From Cucumis sativus (lineage: Eukaryota; Streptophyta; Magnoliopsida; Cucurbitales; Cucurbitaceae): a stretch of DNA of 64,000 nucleotides. Position numbers and translations under genes: made by a program. The stretch covers positions 4,092,001 through 4,156,000 of the forward strand of contig NC_026659.2 of NCBI RefSeq assembly GCF_000004075.3, given 5' to 3'. Within the stretch, counting starts at the first letter, position 1. The number at the start of each line of letters is the position of its first letter. Positions 54,565 to 64,000 of the stretch are shown piece after piece. A model generated the notes under the pieces. It made no database searches. It was not told where the DNA came from and saw nothing but the letters and a program-made list of their open reading frames with translations.

Positions 54565-56916
54565 TCACCGGCTGGCCTTTGATGTGCTTTTACGCCTCTT
54601 AATCAGCCCCTCCATCAAATTTAGATAAGTGTATTTGTTTAAAGCAACACCTTCCTTTGTAACTTCGACAAATAGGTGCATTGCATCCTTATACTTATGT
54701 TGATTACATAGTTCATTGATCTGATCCGAGTAAGCTATAGACTTGAAATCAAAATGTTCCGAAACTTCAGAGGTTAGCACATTCTGCCCTTTGCCCAATT
54801 TCAAATTCTGATCATGCACTATTCCCGATTCAACCATTTTCAATGTAAATTCCTCCGCCTCCTTAATCCTTCCCGCATCTGTTAGAGCAGCAATAATCAC
54901 TTTGTAAGTATATTGATCAGGACCTAACTTTTTCGCTTCCATTTCAGTAAGAAGATCATAAGCATTCTCGAATTTCCCTTCTTTGCACAGACTAGATATT
55001 ATGGTATTATACGTAACTACATCAATGTCTTTGCCTTTAGAAACCAAAGTATTGAACAGCTTAAGAGCCTTCTCTAGCATACCCTCTCTGCATAACCCAC
55101 GAAGAAGAATATTACAAGTATAGACATCTGGCTTGAATAAATTCTCAATCATTTCGTTGTGGAATTGGAATGCTTTTTCCACATTCCCTTCCAAACAAAA
55201 GCCATGGATAATTATGTTGTAAGTAGTTTCATCAGGAACTAATCCATTCTCAAGCATCTCATTCAGCTTATCTATAGCTTGATCAACTTTCCTAGACTGA
55301 CATAGTCCTCCAATCACAGAATTATAGGTGATGGTGCTTGGCATAATCTGTCTTTCCTTCATTTCATCCCAAAGATTCAAGGCTCTGTCTCCCTTTTCAT
55401 CTTTGAAGTAACCCAAAATCAGAATACCATAGCTAACCTCATCAAGAATATAGCCCCGCTTACTAGCACTGCATAATAAGTTGTATGCCTCATCAAGTTT
55501 TTTCTCCACACAGAGACAATGGAGAATCGTATTCAAGGTCCAAGTATCAATTTTCAAACCTTTACTAGTCATTTCATCCATCATTCTAAACGCTTTTCCC
55601 ATTTTTCCAGCCTTACAATAAGCACCTATTAGAGTATTGTACGTCACACAATCAGGGGAGAGTCCATTTTCTTCCATCTTATCAAGAGTAGTGGTTGCTT
55701 CAGTCATATTCCCTTTCTTACACATCCATTTCAGTATTATATTGTAAGTAACTGCATTACACTTCACTCCTTTCTTATCCATTTCTTCAATCAAACTATA
55801 TACCTCAGAACTATCCCGCCACTGGGAACACCCATCAATCAATGTGTTATAGGTAACCACGTCAGGCAAGACATTCATTTTCTCCATCTCATCTCTTATC
55901 CTAAAAGCCTCATCAATCTTACCATCATTACAAAACCCATTAACCAACATATTATAAGTCCAAACAGTAGGCAACAAATTATTACGCGTCATTATTTCGA
56001 TCACCTTGGTAGCCTCCTTCAGTAACCCCAGTCTGCAATATCCACAAACCAACATATTATACGTATGCTTATTTGGCGACAGCCCTTTACTTTTCATGTC
56101 CAACAGCAAGTCCCGGGCCTCTTGTAACAGTCTCCTCTTTAACAATGCATCCAATATCGTATTATAACTCACAGTATCCGGTACACAACCAAACTCACTC
56201 ATTTTATTCACCCAATCCAGTGCATCCTTAACTTTACTCTCTAAGCAATACCCATATATCAAAATATTGAAGCTATTAGTATTCGGTACCACGCCGAGTT
56301 TAATCGAATCCTTTAATACTTGTCTAGCCAATAGAATAGAACTCGAAGACGGGTATCTTACCAAGGAATTCATCAATGTGTTGCAGGTAAGCAAATTCGG
56401 CCGGTAGTTAAGCCGCTTCATCTTGTTGAAGATCTGAGTAGCAAGATGGGGCTGGTCCATTTGCACGTAGGCGCCAATGGAGGTATCCAGTAGCTCTTTG
56501 GACGGCTCGGGAAGATCACGAGTGGGATGGAGAATCAATTTATGGAGTTCGTGTTGGCGATCGGAAGAAATGAAGGAAATAAGGAGGGATTTGGCATCGG
56601 AGAACATGTAATGGCGAAACAGAGAAGGTAAGAGGGTAAGAAGAGAAGAGAGAGAATTATTGGGTGGGGAAGAGAAAGAGGGGACATGTTTCTGAGCCCA
56701 TTTGAAGACATTTAAAAGAACGGAGGGATGAGAACTTAGAGCTTTGGAGGCGAAAATGGAGGATATCAAGGAAGGAGAAAGATGTGCGGCATATGGGGCA
56801 AGTGCACTGAGAGATGGTTTGGTGGCATTGAGGATCGTTGTTATGGTTTGAATCAGTTGCTGTTCTAGATTCTCTTCCTGGATTGGTCCCTGGTGTGAAG
56901 TTGAAGGAGTTTCCAT
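54565..56916 (-). CDS. P-class pentatricopeptide repeat protein (At2g16880-like)
   Basis: RNA-binding organelle protein of the P subfamily, which stabilises, processes or helps translate transcripts, without an editing domain. Single exon, 783 residues. About sixteen 35-residue repeats run from about residue 150 to near the end. They have the usual VVTYNTLIDGxCxxG core (SFNILIYGYC, VSYNTILDALLKRR, HTYNMLVCGYCRLG, VTYNTLIGAYCKAGK, TTYNIIIHGFCLEGN, VTYNTIISSLCKEGK) and end in a short basic tail (KRRKSTSKASR). The N-terminal ~150 residues are Ser/Leu-rich (LSALAPYAAHLSPSL, LLTLLPSLFRHYMFSDA) as in At2g16880. Start: the ATG at 56916; the frame extends two codons further but only to GTG. The leader is CT/GA-rich (56961-56991). 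Confidence 0.9.
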   Translation of the reverse strand: METPSTSHQGPIQEENLEQQLIQTITTILNATKPSLSALAPYAAHLSPSLISSIFASKALSSHPSVLLNVFKWAQKHVPSFSSPPNNSLSSLLTLLPSLFRHYMFSDAKSLLISFISSDRQHELHKLILHPTRDLPEPSKELLDTSIGAYVQMDQPHLATQIFNKMKRLNYRPNLLTCNTLMNSLVRYPSSSSILLARQVLKDSIKLGVVPNTNSFNILIYGYCLESKVKDALDWVNKMSEFGCVPDTVSYNTILDALLKRRLLQEARDLLLDMKSKGLSPNKHTYNMLVCGYCRLGLLKEATKVIEIMTRNNLLPTVWTYNMLVNGFCNDGKIDEAFRIRDEMEKMNVLPDVVTYNTLIDGCSQWRDSSEVYSLIEEMDKKGVKCNAVTYNIILKWMCKKGNMTEATTTLDKMEENGLSPDCVTYNTLIGAYCKAGKMGKAFRMMDEMTSKGLKIDTWTLNTILHCLCVEKKLDEAYNLLCSASKRGYILDEVSYGILILGYFKDEKGDRALNLWDEMKERQIMPSTITYNSVIGGLCQSRKVDQAIDKLNEMLENGLVPDETTYNIIIHGFCLEGNVEKAFQFHNEMIENLFKPDVYTCNILLRGLCREGMLEKALKLFNTLVSKGKDIDVVTYNTIISSLCKEGKFENAYDLLTEMEAKKLGPDQYTYKVIIAALTDAGRIKEAEEFTLKMVESGIVHDQNLKLGKGQNVLTSEVSEHFDFKSIAYSDQINELCNQHKYKDAMHLFVEVTKEGVALNKYTYLNLMEGLIKRRKSTSKASR

Positions 56917-57304
56917 GACCACCCAATAATGGCAACTAGGGTTTTGCCATCAAGAACCTCAGAGAGAGAGAGAGGAGAAGAAGAAGAAGAACTAAAAGGG
57001 CTACTTTTCAAAATGGCTACAAATATAAATTCGGGGTTTTAAGGAAAATAGTCCAATTTGAGAGGGTAAATTGCTAAATTTTTAATTTGGTGGTATAATT
57101 TAGTAAAAACTACAATCTTTTTTAGCATAGTTGGAGCCACGAGGTGGATTGTTCGAATCAATGTGTTTGTGATCAGTTTTAAACGTTTACAAAGAAACTT
57201 CATCTTTTCATATTTTATCAGTTCAAAGTTTTTGAGCATTAAGTGCACCATCGTAAGTAATTTGTACAAATGAACCCTCAGAATAACATAATAGCAAAGG
57301 TGGC

Positions 57305-57312
57305 ACACGTGT
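57305..57312 (+). promoter_or_regulatory. G-box/ABRE upstream of RCI2
   Basis: acacgtgt, an ABA-response/G-box core, about 150 bp before the RCI2-like ATG, with a second acgt core (cccacgtttc) at about 57324. This fits the known ABA, cold and salt induction of the family. No DRE (ccgac) was seen nearby. Confidence 0.5.
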
Positions 57313-57458
57313 TAATCCATCTCCCACGTTTCACTCCCAAGAGCTTAAACAACTGCCACCTCCCCACTACCTTTGGTTCTCCTCACTCTCTTCAAACATC
57401 CCATCTTTGGTTTCCCCCAAAATTCTTCAGTTTTGGCACTGAGAAAGAAAAAGAAGAA

Positions 57459-57765
57459 ATGGGTTCAGAAACTTTTGTAGAAATCATTTTGGCAATTCTT
57501 CTTCCACCTCTTGGAGTTTTCCTTCGCTATGGCTGTGGGGTCTGATACCTTCAAACTCTGTTTCCTTTTTTCATTCATTTTACAAGAACAACCTTGTGTT
57601 TGATCTTCTCTCTCAATTTCGTGTTTGTTGATCAGTGTTTTTTCTTTTTTCTTTTTGTGGTCTTTTGATTTGCAAGTGCAGGTGGAGTTTTGGATTTGTT
57701 TGTTGCTGACCATTTTGGGATATATACCTGGAATTATATATGCAATTTATGTTCTTGTTGGATAA
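57459..57765 (+). CDS. RCI2: RCI2/PMP3-type low-temperature and salt-responsive membrane peptide
   Basis: Small plasma-membrane proteolipid that limits Na+ entry and membrane hyperpolarisation under cold, salt or drought. Two exons: 57459-57539 and 57682-57765, intron GT-AG in phase 0, total 54 residues. The family signature is complete: MGSETFVEIILAILLPPLGV, FLRYGCG, then after the junction VEFWICLLLTILGYIPGII and YAIYVLVG. Two membrane helices fill the protein, with no C-terminal hydrophilic tail, as in the short RCI2A/B class. The intron position (G|VEFW) is the usual one. Which paralogue this is cannot be told. Confidence 0.95.
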
Positions 57766-59780
57766 AAAAAAAAAAGAAGAAGAAGAAGAAGGTTTTGAAT
57801 GTGTCATTTTATAAATGTCTGTTTTTTATTTTGCTTTGTTCATGTAAAGTTGTGGTAAATCAAGGAAGAATGGACATTTTGTGATTAAAATTGATGAAGT
57901 TTTGGTTTTTGTTTCCCTTTTCTCTTTGTTCTCTCCCTCCCTAAACAGAAAGTAATGGTATGAAAATTGTCCTAAATTCATTTAGGAGTGCTCTGTTTTG
58001 TTTTGTTTTTTCAAGAAGAGATGGAAAAACAGAGCTCTCTTTCTATTTTGTAGCAAATAAAATTCATAAATAGTTGCAGTAGACTATATTGCAGTTATCT
58101 TTATTGAATATTTTCTGCATCCTTTTACATGGAAAGCTAAAATATGGGTAGATGTATAAGAAAATAATATATTTGGTAACGTTCTCTCCAAGGTAGTGAA
58201 GTAAAGATCAATCTGACTTTGTTAAGTAACTAAGTGAAGCGAGTAGTGGATAATGCTTTTGTGAAGATGGGTAGTATGGTTGGGGAAATGATGTCATGAA
58301 CAAAGTGAGTCATTTTTAACGTGTGTTCGTGAGTTCTTGGTGGACATTATTGCGAGAGATTTAAATTTGAATAGGATTGCACACAACCATTATATCATTA
58401 TAATGCATTTACTACTATGTATAATTAACTATTATTTATATTTTATATTTAAAATACGAAAACTTGCCTCCCATAAAAACCAACAATTTGAGGGGCATGT
58501 GTCCCAGACTCCCAATGCATGTAATGCTAGTTAATACCAAAGATGAGTAAGAAGAAAAGTGGAGTCCAGTCACAAAGAGTGCCTTGATATAAGGAAGAAT
58601 GTGAAACACGATAGAAAAGTGTATAGTTCGAGCTATGAATATTGGCAACATTCGAATCAACAGTATCAAATCAAACCAGAAGATCAGATACATTTTGTTT
58701 GAGATAATTAACACAGCAAGAAGAAACATTGAGATCAAGGAAATAACTAAGAGTGTTCTCAAGTTGTTTATCACAGTAACATTGCATATCAGATACCGGT
58801 GTGAAGATCATCAGCATAGAAGTAAATAATGTTAATGTTGTAGTATATGGATTGGACGTAAATCCCGAACATGGGAGGCCCATGGTGCCGATTCATACCA
58901 TACAAGGCCTGTCAAGGGGTGGAGTTGCTTCATATAAACTTCTAACGTCCACCGTCTGAATAAGGGGAGGCAGCTGCAACACCTAATAATATATATATAT
59001 ATATATTGGTACCAAATCAGGTTATAACAATTCAGTTGAAATTTTCAATAACTTAGTACCTACATACATTTATGCAAGTTTTGAACAAATCCCGATAGAA
59101 CTCTTCTAAATCATTACTAGTCATTAAAAACCAAGAAAGCCCCAAGTTTGGAAAGATATCGCTGAAGTATTATTTATTTTAGAATATCCTTACTCCACTC
59201 CATGTCACCGACTATTTACATTTTTAAACAAATAGCAAAGTCGATTTTCTTTTTCTTTTTTAAGCCAATAGAAGAAAAAACTAAGTGTAGAATCAAATAA
59301 TTGTTGTCAGTGTCAAAATTCTTCAAAAAGAAAAAAACAAGCATTCACTCTCTGGAGTACAAAAGAATGTCCAAGCTAAACTAATTTGAATAGAGCAAAA
59401 TTCGATCTAAAACACTTCCATTTTATATTCATATTCATTCTAGAGCTATATCATCATTCAAACAAGAAATTTCCGGGTAGTAAAATCTCAATCATCGAAT
59501 CAAAATGAGAGCTCAAATTCTAAGAACCCCCCAAGATTGCTATACAATGGAGCTACGACTATCCAAAGCTGTTGCATAAAGTTTCAACACCATTTGGCTT
59601 CCAAATAAGCCCCCTTCATCCTTCACTTCAATGGCTGTGATTGGAAAATGTCATGTACAATGCCCGATGTATCACATTCAAAAGCCGGCCTCCGCCAAAA
59701 AAAAAAATCAACAGAAAGTGGGTGGGTAAACTTCAGCTAACATAAATTTACATCCAACTAATACTACTAGGGTGGGGAGG
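57766..59780. other. intergenic region between RCI2 and the PWWP-family gene
   Basis: After the RCI2 3' UTR it is AT-rich. Around 58780-58959 a mid-GC plus-strand frame after a stop reads VVYGLDVNPEHGRPMVPIHT and on to TGA at 58957, with no start codon and no recognised product. The minus strand has overlapping frames at 58436-58883. Neither is convincing as a gene. A short AT run sits at 58988-59006. Confidence 0.35.
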
Positions 59781-59799
59781 ATCTAAGTTACAATATTTT

Positions 59800-59979
59800 A
59801 AACCTTGATTTGAGAATGAAACGAAGGGACCAAGCCTCGAGCAAACTCTGAATGGAACTGACAACCAGATGCATCCTCAAATGATGGTCTGGTCCGGTTA
59901 CCTCTTCTGGCACCTGTCGTGTTATTCTCTTGTCAGCAGTGATGTATTCTTCAGTTGACTATTCCATTTGTGTATTACC
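59800..59979 (-). other. likely 3' exon of the PWWP-family transcript
   Basis: A strong minus-strand acceptor (cacaatttcag, then gtaatacac) at about 59979 faces a good donor (ttttcag|gtatgc, about 60509) just after the CDS stop at 60515. This suggests a 3' UTR intron of about 530 bp. The exon includes a 38-codon open stretch with RTRPSFEDASGCQFHSEFAR ending IKV-stop, which only an alternative upstream donor would place in frame. Confidence 0.4.
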
Positions 59980-60514
59980 TGAAATTGTGAAATGATCAAT
60001 ATTATACCCAAATATAGTACTGGTAAGATCACGCAGATAAGAAATACAAGGATATAAAATTGAGTGTATACTGAGTGAAATGGTGAGTTTGTTCTCTCTT
60101 TAATGTTTAAACCACTCCATCCCATTCCCTAAATATAGATATGAAAGTGCATGTGTGAAGCGCTTGGAAGACCATAACCGTCGTCAAAGAAACCAACATT
60201 CAAATGTGTTATACACATGCGCAATTGTGAGCATCCAGATCAACTTATACATACCTTGACTAGTCTCACGAAATAACTTATTTAACCCTACAACATTTGG
60301 ATGTCAAGAAAACCCGTAGAATATTTATTTCTAGGTAGGTAGTTAACATGTATTAAATTCATGATCTCTTAGACCTTTATTGAGACGACTCATGTTTTAT
60401 CACTAAACCAACCCATCTAAATGCATTTAAATTTTTTAGTGAGGCTTGACATTTCAAGAAACCTTTTTATCCTAGTACGTCAAAGCAAACTTTTAAAGTA
60501 TGCATACCTGAAAA

Positions 60515-63500
60515 TTAATCTGTTTTCTTCCCCAAAGATGAAATACCAAGTTGCATCTTCTGATCCTTTGTGGTGACAGAATCAGTATGTGTGTCTGAGC
60601 CTGGAACTACTGCACAATCAGGTTCCATCACCTGAACCTGAGCAGGATGTTTTTCTACATCGGATTCTATATCCTGCTCTTGTGTGTCAAAATTGGGTAT
60701 TTTCTCCTGCTCCTGGTTAGTGGAATCGTGATTAGCTTGCAATTCTTGCTCGTGATCAGATTGTGCATCCTGCTCATGGGATACAGCCTCGCCAGATTGC
60801 ACTACATGCTCCTTATCTGCCTCACTATCACATTCCATCTCCTGCTCCAGACTTGTGGCATTACCAAGTTGCTTCTCCTGCTCCTGACTTGTGGAATTGT
60901 CACATTGCATCTCCTGATCCTGACTCATTGCATTATCACATTTCATCTCTTGATCCTGACTTGTGGGGTTGTCACATTGCATGTCCTGCTCCTGACTCGT
61001 AACATCGTCACATTGCATGTCCTGCACCTGATCTACTGCATTGTCCACTTGCTTCTCCTCCTTATCTGCTGCATTATCACACTGCTTTTCCTGCTCCTGA
61101 TCTGTGGGAATATAATGTTGCATCTCCTGCTCCTGATTTGTGGGAACATCATGTTGCATCTCCAGCTCCAGATTTTTGTTATTACCAGGTTGTTCCTCCT
61201 GCTCCTGATTCGCGTTATTACTATTTTGTACCACCTGCACCTGATTCTTGTCATTATCACATTGCACCCTTGGCACCTCATTTGTAATATCAGGAAGTAG
61301 ATCCTGTTCAAGTTCTGTAGCATGCTTAGACTCATCCCGCACCTGGGATGTAAGAGAGTCTGGCACCTCATGCTCCTCCTCAGTTGTCACTTGATCAGGT
61401 TGCAACTCCTGCCCCTGCATAGCTTCCTCATCATGTTCCAACTCCTGGGTTGAGGCGTGAATGGGCTGAGTTTCTTCCTGAGCCTCCTCGCCAGCAGAAA
61501 CAAGTGGCTGTGCATCATCTTGTTCATCAGCTACAACAACAGACAGACTGGCCTGCTCATTTGCACCAAGATCATGCTCAGACTCATGCCCCTCCATAGA
61601 GTCAATAACTTGGGTTTCCTGCCCCTCCGCAGAGTCAAGAACTTGTGTTTCCTGCCCCTCCGTAGTGTCAAGAACTTGTGTTTCCTGCCCCTCCGTAGTG
61701 TCAAGAACTTGTGTTTCCTGCCCCTCCGTACTGTCAAGAACTTGTGTTTCCTGCCCCTCTGTAAAGCCGGGAGCCACCTGAGTTTCTTCTTGAGCCTCCT
61801 CCCCCGTTAAAACAACTTGCTGTGTGTCCTCTTCTTCATGAGTTGCAGGGGTAACAGATTGAGCTTCCTGCTCTTTTGTTCCAAGAGCATCATCTTCCTC
61901 ATGCCCATTCATCGTGCCAAGAAAACGTTGTGTTTCTTGCCCTTCTTTTATGGCAGGAACAGGTTCCCCCAATAACTCCTCTGATGCTGTCTCAGGTTCC
62001 CTCTCATGATCCTGCGTAGAGGTAACCGGCACCATCTCATTCTCCTGAACTGTGGCAACAACAGGTTGCATATCCTGCTCCTGGGGTATCGAAGGAACAG
62101 GCTGCTGATGATGAACCGTGGTGGTGCCAGTATTAGCTACGTCCTCTTGCTCCTGACTTGTAACTGGCTGCATTTCATGCTCCAGACTTGTGGCAGGGAC
62201 AGTTTGTCTCTCATGATGAGTTGGATTAAGATCGGCTTGCATCCTACCCAATTGGGCAGTGTCTAGAATAGTGTGCGTCTCTTGCTCCTGGATGATTCCA
62301 AGCACTGACTGTGACTCCTCTTGGAATGTAGTAATAGCTGGCTGTGTCTTCTCCTCCTTGATTGTGGCAAAAACTGGTGGCATATTCTGCTCCGGGTCTG
62401 AGGCAGAAACTGGTGGCTCATCATGATGAGGAGGAGTTAGAGTGTGATCTGCTTGCATCTCCCCAAGCTGATCGGAGGTGAAATTATGATGCAGCTCCTG
62501 GTCTTGAGAAGTAACCTGACCTGATTGCGTTTCCTGGTTTGAAGCAAAAACAGGATGCAGTTCCTGGTTATGCATAGCTGAAAGATCAGATTGCCTATCA
62601 TATTGAATAGTTGAAAAATCAGCCTGCATCTCCCCAAGATGAGCAGTGTAATGAGGTTTACTCTCCTGGTCATGGTGTGAACCAAGAACAGATTCCATTT
62701 CCTGATATCCAATCGTGGAAAGATCAAGCTGCATGTCCTGATCATGAATTGAAGATAAATCAAGCTGCATTTCATGGTCATGGAAAGAGGACAAATCTAG
62801 TTGCATTTCTTGGAACTGAGCCGTGCTAAGATCAAGATGCATTTCCTGATCCTGAAGTCTGGGAATAGGCGAAGCTTTAAACAAGGTAGAAGGAGTATAG
62901 CTAAGCTGATAATTTACAAGTCTTGGTCCAAAGATGCTGAACCTTCCAGCACTGCTATAAGCAATTTCCGCATCAGAAGATTTCTTAAAAACTACCCTTG
63001 CACGACCACCCTCCCTATCAACTTCCGTCTCAGATTCTCGCAAGGGTCCAAACCTCCTAAACATATTATTCAGGGTTTTTTCTGATGGCACAGAATCCAC
63101 CTCGGAAAAGTTCATTACAAGTTCAGCAGGGGATGGCTGATATACAGAGCTGGTAACCTTCTCAGCTGTCATAGCATGATTTCCAGCAGGATGACGCTTC
63201 TTGTATGGCCTGCGACTTCCTTGGAGAGCTTTTTCTGGCTCTGCAACAAGTTGGTAATCTCTTTTTCTGTTTTTACGAGGTAGCTGAACTTCAGTCCCAT
63301 TTTGGATTACCCTGTCTGTCCAGTAAGTGTCACTCATATCCTCAAATTCAAATGTCTGTGGTGAAGCAACAATAGAAGTAAATTGTGCTTTCCTCTTACC
63401 ACCGTTTCTTTCCAAGGCCTCCTCAATCCCAGGGTGCTGCCTCAAAATCAATGAATCTCGAAAATCAGTGAAAAAACTGACAATTACGTTCAAGAAGCTA

Positions 63501-64000
63501 TATTCCTTCATTGGATCGCTTGCCACTAGTTGAAGTTGATCTAACAATTCATCCAAGGAGGAGTACTCGGGAGGAAAATTTACCTTTCCTCTTTGGGCAT
63601 CATCAAAGTTCTGGAGGAAAACATCAGATTCATGGAGTGCATTCCCATCAAAGCTTCCATCTGGCTTTTGGAACCTCTCACAAGTAGACTTGATTGGAGG
63701 CGTACCAGTCAACTGACTTGCAACCCGACGAATACAATCGCCAATTTTGAAGGACTGTTTAAGAGATGCAGTTCCAGAAACCTTTGCAACGGATATAGTT
63801 TTCCTTCCATCTGGTGCACCAGAACCATCAATAGGATGTTCGACAGTCTTTCGTCTTTTACAAGAAGGTGACACCAGTGTGGAAGTCCTTGCATCAGACC
63901 AATTTTCTCCATCAATATTGTCAAAATTTTCACCCATTAGTTCATACAAACTTTTTTCTTTTTTCTTAGGATACAGACCATCCTTCAAATTATGTTTGCG
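60515..64000 (-). CDS. PWWP-family chromatin protein, C-terminal part (5' end off window)
   Basis: One long exon open through the right edge; about 1161 residues are visible. The 5' exon(s), which should code the methyl-lysine/DNA-binding PWWP domain, are outside. Plant PWWP-family features seen: RKHNLKDGLYPKKKEKSLYE, a Lys/Arg linker, YSSLDELLDQLQLVASDP, KKRHPAGN and a conserved RRM-like module (SPAELVMNFSEVDSVPSEK, LNNMFRRFGPL, GRARVVFKKSSDAEIAYSS, FGPRLVNYQLSY). In Arabidopsis such proteins (PDPs) work with FVE/MSI-type factors in histone methylation and flowering control. From about 62855 to the stop the last ~780 residues are low-complexity, rich in Gln, Glu and Asp, built of degenerate 11-12-residue repeats (QEQEMQCDN, DQEMQLDLSS, GQETQVLDTTE). 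The family call rests on the middle region; the missing PWWP domain cannot be checked. Confidence 0.72.
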   Translation of the reverse strand, partial: RKHNLKDGLYPKKKEKSLYELMGENFDNIDGENWSDARTSTLVSPSCKRRKTVEHPIDGSGAPDGRKTISVAKVSGTASLKQSFKIGDCIRRVASQLTGTPPIKSTCERFQKPDGSFDGNALHESDVFLQNFDDAQRGKVNFPPEYSSLDELLDQLQLVASDPMKEYSFLNVIVSFFTDFRDSLILRQHPGIEEALERNGGKRKAQFTSIVASPQTFEFEDMSDTYWTDRVIQNGTEVQLPRKNRKRDYQLVAEPEKALQGSRRPYKKRHPAGNHAMTAEKVTSSVYQPSPAELVMNFSEVDSVPSEKTLNNMFRRFGPLRESETEVDREGGRARVVFKKSSDAEIAYSSAGRFSIFGPRLVNYQLSYTPSTLFKASPIPRLQDQEMHLDLSTAQFQEMQLDLSSFHDHEMQLDLSSIHDQDMQLDLSTIGYQEMESVLGSHHDQESKPHYTAHLGEMQADFSTIQYDRQSDLSAMHNQELHPVFASNQETQSGQVTSQDQELHHNFTSDQLGEMQADHTLTPPHHDEPPVSASDPEQNMPPVFATIKEEKTQPAITTFQEESQSVLGIIQEQETHTILDTAQLGRMQADLNPTHHERQTVPATSLEHEMQPVTSQEQEDVANTGTTTVHHQQPVPSIPQEQDMQPVVATVQENEMVPVTSTQDHEREPETASEELLGEPVPAIKEGQETQRFLGTMNGHEEDDALGTKEQEAQSVTPATHEEEDTQQVVLTGEEAQEETQVAPGFTEGQETQVLDSTEGQETQVLDTTEGQETQVLDTTEGQETQVLDSAEGQETQVIDSMEGHESEHDLGANEQASLSVVVADEQDDAQPLVSAGEEAQEETQPIHASTQELEHDEEAMQGQELQPDQVTTEEEHEVPDSLTSQVRDESKHATELEQDLLPDITNEVPRVQCDNDKNQVQVVQNSNNANQEQEEQPGNNKNLELEMQHDVPTNQEQEMQHYIPTDQEQEKQCDNAADKEEKQVDNAVDQVQDMQCDDVTSQEQDMQCDNPTSQDQEMKCDNAMSQDQEMQCDNSTSQEQEKQLGNATSLEQEMECDSEADKEHVVQSGEAVSHEQDAQSDHEQELQANHDSTNQEQEKIPNFDTQEQDIESDVEKHPAQVQVMEPDCAVVPGSDTHTDSVTTKDQKMQLGISSLGKKTD
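60800..61190 (-). repeat. 36-bp coding minisatellite (TSQEQEMQCDNx)
   Basis: Nine or so degenerate 12-residue units in the tail of the PWWP-family protein: TSQEQDMQCDNP, TSQDQEMKCDNA, MSQDQEMQCDNS, TSQEQEKQLGNA, TSLEQEMECDSE and more diverged ones. The reading frame is kept. Confidence 0.85.
61586..61762 (-). repeat. 33-bp coding minisatellite (EGQETQVLDTT)
   Basis: Five to six head-to-tail 33-bp copies (cctgcccctccgtagtgtca on the plus strand) with very few differences between the central copies. They code GQETQVLDTTE units. The near-identity indicates recent expansion. Confidence 0.9.
62690..62860 (-). repeat. degenerate 36-39-bp coding repeat (DQEMQLDLSSxH)
   Basis: About five units at the start of the tail: DQEMHLDLSTAQ, FQEMQLDLSSFH, DHEMQLDLSSIH, DQDMQLDLSTIG, YQEMESVLGSHH. 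They are more diverged than the 33-bp array, hence older. Confidence 0.8.

Noticed and set aside
56917-56922. Extension of the P-class PPR by two codons to GTG
   Set aside because: The first true ATG is at 56916 and fits the family.
58436-58883. Minus-strand frames with hydrophobic runs
   Set aside because: AT-driven Leu/Ile/Phe-rich translation without a leader, splice support or a recognised domain.
60647-61300. 217-codon plus-strand frame
   Set aside because: It is antisense to the repetitive tail of the PWWP-family gene; the repeated codons keep the opposite strand open. Its Leu/Ile-rich translation has no family features.

Overview
The window reads as nuclear DNA of a dicot plant. It has long AT-rich intergenic stretches, GT-AG introns, plant-only gene families (LOB-domain, DYW and P-class PPR, cytokinin dehydrogenase, KOBITO-like, RCI2/PMP3) and small plant retroelements (a TRIM and a tRNA-derived SINE). 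Degenerate repeats built on 'gtctatcattgatag' and 'tatcaagtgtatca', together with the gene set, suggest Cucurbitaceae. That is an inference from memory of cucurbit sequence, not a search result. I see no prokaryotic, viral, CRISPR or organellar content.

Layout. 17-1886 (-): most of a CKX1-type cytokinin dehydrogenase, whose last exon lies off the left edge. 1.9-11 kb: intergenic, with a 69-bp tandem duplication and some exon-like but unassigned islands. 11163-14580 (-): a DYW-type PPR editing factor similar to Arabidopsis At3g12770; its start is best explained by a small upstream exon across a 1.3-kb intron that carries a complete TRIM and a SINE. 17138-17353 (+): a 71-residue single-pass membrane protein. 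17840-22119 (-): an 11-exon KOBITO1/ELD1-like glycosyltransferase. 22.1-26.3 kb: repeats, including a CACTA-type terminus and a ~327-bp fold-back. 26691-31743 (+): a 7-exon ubiquitin-specific protease of the UBP24 type with overlapping upstream ORFs. 31.7-40 kb: AT-rich, no gene seen. 40053-41133 (-): a two-exon class I LOB-domain factor (LBD1/LBD11 type). 41.3-54.5 kb: gene-poor, with several tandem duplications and LTR-like debris. 54565-56916 (-): an intronless P-class PPR protein similar to At2g16880. 57459-57765 (+): a two-exon RCI2/PMP3 stress peptide behind a G-box/ABRE. 60515-64000 (-): the 3' part of a PWWP-family chromatin protein with a ~780-residue repetitive Gln/Glu/Asp-rich tail; its PWWP domain should lie off the right edge.

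The genes are independent eukaryotic transcription units with unrelated roles (cytokinin turnover, organelle RNA editing, wall synthesis, deubiquitination, organ-boundary transcription, stress tolerance, chromatin). I found no operon-like or clearly novel multi-gene system. The most informative observations are the transposon-laden first intron that explains the missing PPR start codon, the fold-back inside CACTA-like DNA, the upstream ORFs of the deubiquitinase, and the expanded repeat tail of the PWWP-family protein. Exon boundaries were read by eye from splice consensus, frame continuity and remembered family conservation; no alignment or RNA data were available.
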